Assembly: GCF_002379365.1 (NCBI RefSeq)
Contig: NZ_JQIU01000008.1
Coordinates: 897,381 to 933,750, forward strand
Direction of reading: 5' to 3'
Source of the DNA: Brachyspira sp. G79
Lineage (GTDB): Bacteria; Spirochaetota; Brachyspiria; Brachyspirales; Brachyspiraceae
DNA length: 36,370 nt
The notes beneath the pieces were generated by a model that saw nothing but the letters and a program-made list of their open reading frames with translations, did not search any database and was not told where the DNA came from. Made by a program: the position numbers and the translations under genes. Position 1 is the stretch's first letter, and each line of letters begins with the position of its first letter. Positions 8,171-15,931 of the stretch are shown piece by piece.

Positions 8171-8833
8171 ATGACATATATAAAAACAGCATTAATAATT
8201 ATTATACTATATACAGTTGCTTTGTACTCTCAAGAAAGCACTGATATGAACTTTCAGGATTTATATGCAAAAATGAAAGATAAATATTCTTCTATATATC
8301 CAAAACATTTTGAAGCATATATAAGCGGAAAAATAGTACAAAGACAAATTGATACTATTCCTGCAAAAAGTTATACAAAAACTAAAAATGATATAAAATT
8401 AAAATTTTCTTTTACACAAGGAAGTACACCTTCTATAGTACTAGAAAATGTTGATAGTTTTTACAGAAATATGTTTTCTGTATTTGAAGGGGCTTTAGAA
8501 ACTATAGGATTTTATACTCTAGTTGGAAGTTCGTCAAGTTACGATTCATTATCAAAAAAATTCACTTTTGAATCTTTAGAGGAAAGTAAAAATAAATATG
8601 AAATCACTTTAAGAGCAAAAGGAGAAAACCTTAATTATAGTGTGGTATATACTGTTGATAAAGAAATTTTATTAATAGAAAAAGCTGAGTATTATAATAA
8701 AAAATCTAAAATATATGATGTAAGCATCAGTTATGAAAATATAGAAAATTATACTCTGCCTAAAATTATTAAATATAAAAGTTCTGACGGAAAGGTAAAC
8801 TCCGAAATAGAATTTACTGATATAAAATTTTAA
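8171..8833 (+). CDS. Exported protein of unknown function, possibly LolA-like
   Basis: A 220-aa protein with an N-terminal signal peptide (hydrophobic residues 7-18, then YSQES) and no lipobox, so probably periplasmic. The mature part is beta-strand rich with alternating hydrophobic residues, for example KNDIKLKFSF, KYEITLRAKG and NYSVVYTVDKEILLIEKAEYY, and ends SEIEFTDIKF. This strand-rich layout with a late 'derive from reduced model' type segment resembles LolA/LolB-like lipoprotein carriers, but no diagnostic motif was seen. A -10-like TATAAT lies at 8119-8124 without a good -35. The next gene follows after 17 bp, so the two are probably co-transcribed. Confidence 0.7.
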   Translation: MTYIKTALIIIILYTVALYSQESTDMNFQDLYAKMKDKYSSIYPKHFEAYISGKIVQRQIDTIPAKSYTKTKNDIKLKFSFTQGSTPSIVLENVDSFYRNMFSVFEGALETIGFYTLVGSSSSYDSLSKKFTFESLEESKNKYEITLRAKGENLNYSVVYTVDKEILLIEKAEYYNKKSKIYDVSISYENIENYTLPKIIKYKSSDGKVNSEIEFTDIKF

Positions 8834-8850
8834 ATTACGGATAACGAATT

Positions 8851-9587
8851 ATGAAAAAATATTAACAATTATAACTTCTTTAACATTAGCTTTTAATCTA
8901 TATGCAATTGATGTAGAGAGCTTATTCAATCTTTCAGGCAATGGAGAAATTGTATACTATAAAAGTGAAAATATAAATAATGCTGATTATACTCAGGCTG
9001 AAAAATTAAAAGCTGATTTAGAAAAAAAAGGATACTATGTAAACTCTATAGTTATTGCTGATGTTCTTCCTATAGAAGGAAATGAATTTATAGCTTTAGT
9101 ATCATCTAGTCAGGGAAATAAAATTTGCATATATAATAACGAAAAAGAAGAGTTTTCATACAGCACAGACAGATTTGGAAAAAACTCTGCTGTAGATTTA
9201 GAAAACTTTTATGATAGAAAAGATGAAATAGGAATTATAAAATATTATATTATCAATGACAATGGACAGGACAGAGATATATACATGTATATGTTTAGAA
9301 TAGACGGAGCAAGTATAAAGTTTATAGCTGACATAGAATTTTATAGAGAAATTAATTCTATGAAAAGTTCTGTAATTACTCAAATGGACAATATATTTGA
9401 AGATATTGACGGGGACGGAATATATGAAATGCTTGTTGAGTCAAGAGAAAAAATAAGCGGAAGAAATGACAGAGTGGAATATCAAATATATAAATTAAGT
9501 AAAAGTAAAGGAAAATACGAATGCATTATGTCATCTTGGCTTGAAGACAGCCCAGTGGATTTATCAAGATATTTTCAAAAAAGATAA
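8851..9587 (+). CDS. Exported protein of unknown function with an A-tract frameshift at the start codon
   Basis: From base 8859 an open frame runs to the TAA at 9585-9587. Its N-terminus would read as a good signal peptide (ILTIITSLTLAFNLYA), followed by VESLFNLSGNGEIVYYKSE and a C-terminal part with DIDGDGIYEMLVES, an Asp-rich segment like those of VCBS/FG-GAP or Ca2+-binding repeats. The only plausible start, ATG at 8851, lies in another frame: ATG, six A, TATTAA stops after four codons. One more A, or a -1 slip on the A tract, gives Met-Lys-Lys-Ile-Leu-Thr and joins the open frame. No ATG, GTG or TTG start occurs early in the long frame; the first in-frame ATG is at 9285. It could be an assembly error, a phase-variable tract, slippage, or a recent pseudogene. 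Confidence 0.65.
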
Positions 9588-9604
9588 GAAAATAATTTAC
9601 ATAT

Positions 9605-9630
9605 ATAAAAAACATACAAATATTTTTTAT
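9605..9630. terminator. Possible bidirectional terminator between convergent genes
   Basis: ATAAAAAA (9605-9612) and TTTTTTAT (9623-9630) form an inverted repeat with a 10-nt loop between the plus-strand gene ending at 9587 and rarD ending at 9627. It could act in both directions, but it is AT-only and overlaps the rarD stop codon. Confidence 0.35.
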
Positions 9631-10481
9631 ACTTTATCTTTCTTATTAGAATTCTTAAATATTGATATTGTATAAAGCACCGCAGCAATTATTATAATAA
9701 TGAGCGTAACTGCCCTATTTACATTAACTTCTTCTTTATATACAAAAATAGCAAGTAAAGTAGCAATTAATGGAAGTAAAAACTGTAAAAAACCAAGAGT
9801 AGAAACATCAAGACCTTTAGCTGCCTTGGCATACAAATAAAGAGGTATACCAGTAGCAATGCCTGCAAACATCAAAGTTACCCAAGAAGAAACAGACTGA
9901 GGCGAAGAAGGAAAATATATTTTGCTTAAGATTATTGAAGGAATAAGTATAGCAGCCGTTTCTAAAAACAAACTCTCCCAGCCTGAATATACTGTCATTT
10001 TTTTGAATATGCCGTATATAGAAAAAGTAAGCCCTATAAAAAATGCCATTATAGGAGGCTTACCCAATGTAATAGTTTGATAAACCATACCTATAAACAT
10101 CAAAATTATAGCTGCATATTCTAATAATGTTTTTTTCTCTTTAAAAAATATTATTCCAGTAAGTATACTTAAAATAGGTGCTATATAATATGCAAGCCCA
10201 GCCTCAAGGACATGACCAGAGTTCACAGTATAAATATATAAATACCAATTAATACCCAAGAAAATACCTGCTATTATTATTGATATTAAAGGTTTTATAC
10301 CTCTGTAAAGACTTGCTCTCTTATAAATAATTATTATCAAAGTAAATATAAAAGTAGTTATAACACGAATACCCAAAACAAATGCTGAATCAAAATTCTG
10401 AACTGCTTTCCAATATATAGGAAGAAGCCCCCAGATTATATAAGCTGAAGCTGCGATAAGTATAGATTTATTTTTAGACAT
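9627..10481 (-). CDS. rarD: RarD-type EamA/DMT permease
   Basis: A 284-aa inner-membrane protein with about ten hydrophobic helices in two EamA halves. The N-terminus SAYIIWGLLPIYWKAV and the following LGIRVITTF match the RarD subgroup of the drug/metabolite transporter superfamily. Further family-like parts are EAGLAYYIAPILSILTGIIFFKE (end of the first half) and LGFLQFLLPLIATLLAIFVYKEE (end of the second half). RarD is named for a link to chloramphenicol sensitivity, but the true substrate is generally unknown. It appears to be a single gene between the ankyrin gene and the convergent plus-strand pair. Confidence 0.9.
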   Translation of the reverse strand: MSKNKSILIAASAYIIWGLLPIYWKAVQNFDSAFVLGIRVITTFIFTLIIIIYKRASLYRGIKPLISIIIAGIFLGINWYLYIYTVNSGHVLEAGLAYYIAPILSILTGIIFFKEKKTLLEYAAIILMFIGMVYQTITLGKPPIMAFFIGLTFSIYGIFKKMTVYSGWESLFLETAAILIPSIILSKIYFPSSPQSVSSWVTLMFAGIATGIPLYLYAKAAKGLDVSTLGFLQFLLPLIATLLAIFVYKEEVNVNRAVTLIIIIIAAVLYTISIFKNSNKKDKV

Positions 10482-10516
10482 ACAATATATCCCACATATT
10501 TTTATGCATATATAAT

Positions 10517-10556
10517 AAAACTTAAAAAATTTTTTTCAATACAAAATTTAAGTTTT
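10517..10556 (-). terminator. AT-rich hairpin downstream of the ankyrin gene
   Basis: AAAACTTAAA (10517-10526) and TTTAAGTTTT (10547-10556) are perfectly complementary with a 20-nt loop, 27 bp past the ankyrin gene stop. The stem is weak and no separate T run follows, so terminator function is uncertain. Confidence 0.35.
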
Positions 10557-10582
10557 TTGATTAATTCATAATAAAATAATCT

Positions 10583-11332
10583 CTATCTTAAAGCACCATA
10601 TTTAATTAAAATTTCAGCCATTTTATAATTCTTATTTTCTTCCGCCATAGTTAAAGCGGTTTTATTATAATTATTTCTTTTATTTACATCTGCCCCATTT
10701 TCTATTAACATTTCAACTAAATTTCTATAATCAAGTATAGCAGCATACATTAAAGCACTATAGCCATGAATATCCTGAATGTTAATATCTACACCTAAAC
10801 TAATAAAAATATTAATCATATTAATATCAGCACTATTTAAAATATTGTACATTAAAGCAGTTTTTCCGTCTAAGTTTTGAGCATTAATATCTGCCCCAGA
10901 CTCTGCTAATAGCGTTATAATATTGGTACTGCTGTTTGCTGCATACATTAAAGCTGTAGATTTATAATTATCAGTTATATTAATATCAGCATTATACCAT
11001 ATAAGCATTTGTATAATATCAAAATCTCCTAACTGACAGGCGTATATTAAAGCTGTTTTACCGCTGTCATTTTGTATATCTGTATCAGCATCATTTTTTA
11101 ATAATAATTCTAGTATATAAATATTTTTATTAAATACAGCATGCATTAAAGGAGTAACACCGTATTTATCTCTCACATTAACATCAACATCTTTTCTATT
11201 AAGTATATTTCTAACCGAAACAGTATCCGAAGTTTCAGCTGCAATTAGTAAATCATTTTCATCTTGGGTAAATGAAAAAATATTAAAGCATATGCTGATA
11301 AATAAAGCTGTTATAATTAATAAGCACTTCAT
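10583..11332 (-). CDS. Exported ankyrin-repeat protein
   Basis: A 249-aa protein with a signal peptide (about residues 1-21) and roughly six ankyrin repeats filling the rest. Repeat starts are easy to see: YGVTPLMHAVFNKN, SGKTALIYACQLGD, YKSTALMYAANSS, DGKTALMYNIL, HGYSALMYAAILD and YNKTALTMAEENK, each followed by a second helix ending in ADINIQ/ADVN-like turns. Ankyrin repeats bind proteins; the export signal points to the periplasm or cell surface. It is a canonical array without the insert seen in the larger ankyrin proteins at 13.2-17.4 kb. It lies between namA and rarD, all on the minus strand but with terminator-like hairpins on each side. Confidence 0.88.
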   Translation of the reverse strand: MKCLLIITALFISICFNIFSFTQDENDLLIAAETSDTVSVRNILNRKDVDVNVRDKYGVTPLMHAVFNKNIYILELLLKNDADTDIQNDSGKTALIYACQLGDFDIIQMLIWYNADINITDNYKSTALMYAANSSTNIITLLAESGADINAQNLDGKTALMYNILNSADINMINIFISLGVDINIQDIHGYSALMYAAILDYRNLVEMLIENGADVNKRNNYNKTALTMAEENKNYKMAEILIKYGALR

Positions 11333-11430
11333 AATTTACATTATCAATAAAATTTATATATAACATTATAATTCTATTATTAAATAAAAATATATCAAGA
11401 AAAAATAATGTTTATAAGCAAATAAAAATA

Positions 11431-11474
11431 AAAAAGGCTTAAATTATGCATAATAAATACACATAATCAAGCCT
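11431..11474 (-). terminator. Intrinsic terminator of namA
   Basis: A two-part stem, AGGCTT+ATTATG (11435-11448) pairing with CATAAT+AAGCCT (11462-11474), is followed on the minus strand by a run of T. It lies 47 bp beyond the stop of the ene-reductase gene. Confidence 0.75.
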
Positions 11475-11520
11475 AAAATATTATAATCAAAAAAATATTT
11501 AATTATATATTATTCTTTAA

Positions 11521-12555
11521 TTATCTTTTAGCCATTTCATACTGTTTAGGGAATGGAACATCAATACCTAAAGTTCTAGCAGCCTGTAATGCCCAATAAG
11601 GATTTCTTAAAATCTCTCTTCCAATATATACAGCATCAGCAGCACCGTTTCTTACTATCATATTAGCCATTTTAGCATCAGTTAAAAGTCCTCCGCCTAT
11701 ACAAGGAACTTTCATATATTGTTTTAATTCTCTGCAGAAAGGTATTTGATAGCCTTCATAAGGTATGATTTTACCGTCAGCAGTAACAGCTCCCGTACTA
11801 ACATTGATAGAATCAAATAATCCTTCTTCTTCTAATGGTTTTAACATATCTACAAAATCTTTTACTGTGTTTCCGCCTTCTCTCCAATCGTAAGAAGATA
11901 TTCTTATTTGTATAGGATAATCTTTACCTACAGCTTCTTTTCCTTTTCTTAAAATCTCTTCTAAAATTTTAGCTCTGTTTTTTCCGTATTCATCAGTTCT
12001 TTTATTTGATAATGGCGATAAGAAAGTAGAAACTAAATAACCATGAGCAGCATGAACTTCAACCATATCAAAACCAGCTTTTTTAGCTCTTACAAATGCT
12101 TTAACAAATGCATCAACAACTTCATTAATATCATCTTTAGTCATTTCAACAGGTGTTTTAAATTGATCGCTAAATGCTATAGCACTAGGAGCATATATTT
12201 TATCAACTTTCAAAGAATCACATTTTCTTCCAGCATGATTAATCTGTATTGCAGCAGTAGCTCCATTATCTTTAATAGCTTTAACAAGTTTGCTTAAACC
12301 GTCAATATATTTATCGTCCCAAATGCCTAAATCATTGTCAGTAATATAGCTCGCAGTGGAAAACACTCCTGTAGCTTCAACAATAATAAGTCCTGTTCCG
12401 CCTATAGCTCTTGTGGAATAATGCTGAATATGCCAATCATTAACATATCCGTCTTCAGCACTATACATACACATTGGAGGCATTACTACACGGTTTTTTA
12501 TTTCAAGATTACCTATTTTTAAAGGTGTAAAAAGATTACTTTTTTCTGGTTTCAT
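11521..12555 (-). CDS. namA: NADPH dehydrogenase / ene-reductase, old yellow enzyme family (YqjM/NamA type)
   Basis: An FMN-dependent oxidoreductase that reduces activated C=C bonds, often of toxic electrophiles, with NADPH. The 344-aa sequence closely follows the thermophilic-like OYE class. RVVMPPMCMYSAEDG carries the redox-tuning Cys29 and Tyr31, INHAGRKC follows at about 105-112, and VEVHAAHGYL gives the substrate-binding pair His168/His171 with Tyr173. The stretch FLSPLSNKRTDEYG comes next, and a C-terminal phosphate-binding part reads AVYIGREILRNPYW. The ATG follows AAAGGAG with 7-nt spacing. It is probably monocistronic, with a clear promoter overlapped by a palindrome (12604-12640) and its own terminator. 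This suggests inducible control by a stress- or quinone-sensing repressor. Confidence 0.95.
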   Translation of the reverse strand: MKPEKSNLFTPLKIGNLEIKNRVVMPPMCMYSAEDGYVNDWHIQHYSTRAIGGTGLIIVEATGVFSTASYITDNDLGIWDDKYIDGLSKLVKAIKDNGATAAIQINHAGRKCDSLKVDKIYAPSAIAFSDQFKTPVEMTKDDINEVVDAFVKAFVRAKKAGFDMVEVHAAHGYLVSTFLSPLSNKRTDEYGKNRAKILEEILRKGKEAVGKDYPIQIRISSYDWREGGNTVKDFVDMLKPLEEEGLFDSINVSTGAVTADGKIIPYEGYQIPFCRELKQYMKVPCIGGGLLTDAKMANMIVRNGAADAVYIGREILRNPYWALQAARTLGIDVPFPKQYEMAKR

Positions 12556-12603
12556 AAAATAACTCCTTTATAAAAAATTAAATATTAAGCATTCTTTATA
12601 TAG

Positions 12604-12640
12604 TACTATATAGTATATAACAATTTTTTTAATATTTCAA
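12604..12640 (-). promoter_or_regulatory. namA promoter with an operator-like palindrome
   Basis: On the minus strand, TTGAAA (12635-12640), a 17-nt spacer and TATACT (12612-12617) form a good sigma-70 promoter about 50 nt ahead of the namA ATG. The perfect 12-bp palindrome TACTATATAGTA (12604-12615), next to a second overlapping one (ATATAGTACTATAT, 12598-12611), covers the -10 box and the expected start point. Such TACTATAxAGTA elements are typical of HxlR/MarR-like repressors; the regulator itself is not in the window. Confidence 0.65.
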
Positions 12641-12799
12641 TTTCACAATATAATTAATTTAAATATACTTATAAAATAATTATATGTGAATATCAAAAAA
12701 AATAGCATATATAATACATATAATACATTTATTTATAAAAAATGTGCTAAAAATATATAATAATTATTATTAAATTATCAAAAAGATACTAATAAAATA

Positions 12800-13114
12800 C
12801 TATTCTTTCTTTTCAACCCACTTAATAGTATATCTGTCAAATGATTTACTTCTGTCAGCAAGCCATATAGTATCTTTCTTTACTTTAGCTGTTACAGTAA
12901 TATTTCGTCCTACATACTTGGCATATTCATCGAAAAATTTTTTATCAAAATAATAATCTCTCTCTTCTGTAGTTATAACTATCTCTGGAAATATTGAAGT
13001 TCCAACCATTCTAATCGTACCTGTAATATCTTCCTTTTTAGCAAAAATTAAAAAGAAAAAAATACACATAAAAATATAAGAATATTTTACCATATTTTTA
13101 TAAATTATTTTCAT
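12800..13114 (-). CDS. Small exported protein of unknown function
   Basis: A 104-aa protein with a hydrophobic N-terminal segment (about residues 10-25, ending FLIFAKKED) that is a signal peptide or membrane anchor. The short mature part is beta-rich: DITGTIRMVGTSIFPEIVIT, then DYYFDKKFFDEY and RNITVTAKVKKDTIWLAD. The pattern suggests a small OB-fold-like barrel, but I do not recognise a family. The ATG is preceded by GGAG at a proper distance. It is downstream of the two large ankyrin genes on the same strand, separated by a 28-bp perfect palindrome. Confidence 0.65.
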   Translation of the reverse strand: MKIIYKNMVKYSYIFMCIFFFLIFAKKEDITGTIRMVGTSIFPEIVITTEERDYYFDKKFFDEYAKYVGRNITVTAKVKKDTIWLADRSKSFDRYTIKWVEKKE

Positions 13115-13173
13115 TAGTTCTCCATTTTATAAATTAATATTTTTTATACTACCATCTTTATTTATCAAACAAT

Positions 13174-13201
13174 ATAATTATGTATTTAAATACATAATTA
13201 T
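13174..13201. repeat. 28-bp perfect palindrome
   Basis: ATAATTATGTATTT is followed immediately by its exact reverse complement AAATACATAATTAT. It lies 72 bp after the stop of the large ankyrin gene and 60 bp before the ATG of the small exported gene. It has no T tail, so it may be an operator or a cruciform-type terminator rather than a standard terminator. Confidence 0.6.
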
Positions 13202-13272
13202 CATATTTATTTTAAATCTATACTTATCAATATAAAATTAATTTAATATAAAGTCAATAATAAACAATTATT

Positions 13273-15840
13273 TCAGCTAGCAATATCAGTTGGAGTTAAT
13301 CCCGCATTATTTTTTATATCAGTTTTAGCTCCTCTTTGTATAAGCAACCCAATAGTAGAAGAATATCCATTTTCACAAGCACAATGCAAAGGAGTGTTTC
13401 CCTCATTATCTCTAGCATTAATACTCAAAAATGTATTAGATAAATAATATGATATAGCTTCATCATTCCCATACAAAGCAGCAAAATGGATAACTGTTCT
13501 TCCGCTTAAAGATTTTTCTCTTGTAAGAGAGGGATCTTTTGTAAGTAAAAAGTGTATCATATTAGCATCAGAAAAAGCTGAAGCATAAAATAAACTGCAG
13601 TATCCATTATAATCTCTTTTTCTAGTGTCTGCACCGCTTTCTATAAGCATATTTACAGCATTAGTGTTTCCTTTATATACAGCATACTGTAATGGAGTTG
13701 TACCATTAAATAATACTTCTCCGCTGAAATTTTTTCCTTTAACAGAATATATGTTGGTATAATTATTAAGAGGCATTTCTATATCTATAATATTGCTATA
13801 GCTTAAAAGAACCTTCATAACTTCAAGTCTGTCATAATTAATAGCATAAAGCAAAGGAGTAAAACCTTCTTCATTTCTTGAGTTTATATTAATACCATTT
13901 GAAACAGATTTTAATACATCAGAAACATTGTTATTATATATAGCTTCAAATAAAGGCTTGCTTGCATTATAATACTCTGAATAATCATCATCTCTATCAT
14001 CTTCTGCATAATCATCAGAATTATCATCTGAAATACCTTCATCACTGTACTCGTATATCAAGTCATCGGCAAAAGTATTGGCATTAACTGCTTTAACATT
14101 ATCAAATGTACTCTCATTATTAATGCTGTTAGTATACTGTATATCATCATAATATAAAGTTTCAGAAGAATAATTAGTATTTATATTATTATTTTGATTA
14201 AAATTAGTATTATTATATTCTATATTGTTATTTGTATTTATCTTATTATTTGTATCATTACTTATAATACCCTCTATACTCTCAATGCCATCTATATATA
14301 ATAAATCAGAGGCAGTTTTTCCATCATAATTTTTTATAGTATAATCAGCACCTTTTAAGAGTAAAAATCTGTATGTATTAGTATTATGATTTTTTACAGC
14401 CAAATGCAAAGGAGTATTACCATCAATATTTTGTACATTTATATTTATAGGAGTTCTATTTATAAGTGCACTCAAAGTATTAGTATTTCCTAATAATGCT
14501 GCATTATGTAAAGGAGTATCACCATATATATCAACAACTCTATAAGAATTACTTGAATAATTTAAAAGTGTATCAATAACTTCTGCATTTCCATAACTTG
14601 CTGCATACATTAAAGCATTATTTCCTAAACTGTCTTTTCTGTTTATATCAGCTCCATGTTTTAGAAGAGTATTTATTATATTAGTATTTCCTTCGAATAT
14701 GGCATACTGCAAAGGACTAGCATCTCCCAAATATACATTACCTGTGAACTCTGCCCTGCTTTCATTAAAATATAAATCATCTCTTGGTATAAAACTAGTT
14801 TCTATATTAATAATATTTGTATTATTCATTCTATATTTTAAAAGTTCATTAACCATATCATCTTTACCAAGATGTATAGCATAAGTAAGAGGAGTTTCAT
14901 ATGCTGTAATTACAGAGTTCATATTAAAATTAGAATACATCATTATATTTCTTAAAGCATTAGTGTCTGATGTACTAATAATTTCTGCAATAAACATATT
15001 TCCTTCATAAGTATTTGTAAATGAATTATTATTTTCTTCATTGTTATCAGCATCTAAATCGACAGCAGAGCTTCCTCCAGATAAAATATATTCAGGCTTA
15101 ACTCCGTAGTTATCTCCTATATCTTTATTAGCACCAAGTTTTATAAGTAGATTATATGCCTCTCTTTTTCCATAATAAGCAGCATAATATAAAGCACTAC
15201 ATCCGTTTATATCTCTGTCATTAATATTCATATCAACATTTTTAATTAAAAAATTAATAGTTTCTAAATTATTAAGAGATGCAGCATAATGAAGCCCATT
15301 AATATTACCATTATTGTTTTTATCATTTACCAAAGTTCTATCTTTTACAAGAAGCATTCTTATAATATTACCGTTTCCAAAACCGCATGCATATAAAAAT
15401 ACAGGAGTTCCTTCATTATCTCTAGCTTTAACATTAGCATTTCTATCTATTAGCTGTTTAACTATTCTCGCATTTCCTTTAAATATAGCAAACATTAAAG
15501 GAGTAGCACCTCCTATATTAAAGCTGTCTCCTTCATATCTATTTATGTACGGATAATCTGCAAAATCGTCTGGAAGTTTATATTCAATATTAACTTCGTT
15601 GTACTCAAGCAATACCCTTACAGCTCTTTCATTACCGCATTCAATAGCATACAAAAGTGGAGTTAATCCTCTTTCATTTGTAGCATTGAAATTAATTTTG
15701 TACCTCAAAATATTTTTTAATTGAGCTTCATATTTATTTTCTTTCACAGCATTAAAAAACTCTTCTTCCTTTGAAGTAAGAGCAAAAATATCCATGTACA
15801 AACAAATTAAAAGTACGGCTGCATATAATACTTTTTTCAT
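13273..15840 (-). CDS. Large exported ankyrin-repeat protein with three superdomains
   Basis: The ATG at 15840 is chosen because it starts a good signal peptide (MKKVLYAAVLLICLYMDIFA) and follows GGAGG 14 nt upstream; the frame stays open to an earlier ATG at 15924 that has neither. The protein is 855 aa. It holds three related blocks of about 200 residues. Each has a canonical first ankyrin repeat (RGLTPLLYAIECGN, AYETPLTYAIHLGK, EGFTPLLYAINYDR), a second repeat preceded by a non-ankyrin insert of about 20-30 residues (GGATPLMFAIFKGN, GDASPLQYAIFEGN, NGTTPLQYAVYKGN), and then three or four ordinary repeats. Blocks two and three are joined by an Asn-rich then Asp/Glu-rich linker of about 100 residues. 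Periplasmic or surface protein binding is likely. It lies 91 bp downstream of a sister gene. Confidence 0.85.
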   Translation of the reverse strand: MKKVLYAAVLLICLYMDIFALTSKEEEFFNAVKENKYEAQLKNILRYKINFNATNERGLTPLLYAIECGNERAVRVLLEYNEVNIEYKLPDDFADYPYINRYEGDSFNIGGATPLMFAIFKGNARIVKQLIDRNANVKARDNEGTPVFLYACGFGNGNIIRMLLVKDRTLVNDKNNNGNINGLHYAASLNNLETINFLIKNVDMNINDRDINGCSALYYAAYYGKREAYNLLIKLGANKDIGDNYGVKPEYILSGGSSAVDLDADNNEENNNSFTNTYEGNMFIAEIISTSDTNALRNIMMYSNFNMNSVITAYETPLTYAIHLGKDDMVNELLKYRMNNTNIINIETSFIPRDDLYFNESRAEFTGNVYLGDASPLQYAIFEGNTNIINTLLKHGADINRKDSLGNNALMYAASYGNAEVIDTLLNYSSNSYRVVDIYGDTPLHNAALLGNTNTLSALINRTPININVQNIDGNTPLHLAVKNHNTNTYRFLLLKGADYTIKNYDGKTASDLLYIDGIESIEGIISNDTNNKINTNNNIEYNNTNFNQNNNINTNYSSETLYYDDIQYTNSINNESTFDNVKAVNANTFADDLIYEYSDEGISDDNSDDYAEDDRDDDYSEYYNASKPLFEAIYNNNVSDVLKSVSNGININSRNEEGFTPLLYAINYDRLEVMKVLLSYSNIIDIEMPLNNYTNIYSVKGKNFSGEVLFNGTTPLQYAVYKGNTNAVNMLIESGADTRKRDYNGYCSLFYASAFSDANMIHFLLTKDPSLTREKSLSGRTVIHFAALYGNDEAISYYLSNTFLSINARDNEGNTPLHCACENGYSSTIGLLIQRGAKTDIKNNAGLTPTDIAS

Positions 15841-15931
15841 AATAAAATTAAGTTCCTCCAATACTAAGCAATAAATCAAGTAAACATAATTATATATTAA
15901 TAACTTATTAATAACAATAAACAATTATCTT

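Noticed and set aside
8851-8865. Possible selenocysteine or readthrough explanation for the early stop at the 8851 gene
   Set aside because: The stop is TAA, not TGA, and the coding signal continues in another frame, so frameshift and not readthrough is needed.
9198-9383. Minus-strand open frame inside the plus-strand exported gene
   Set aside because: It is antisense to a coherent protein, has low-complexity composition and no start signal.
15840-15924. N-terminal extension of the large ankyrin protein from an ATG at 15924
   Set aside because: The extension precedes a complete signal peptide and lacks a ribosome-binding site, whereas GGAGG stands before the ATG at 15840.
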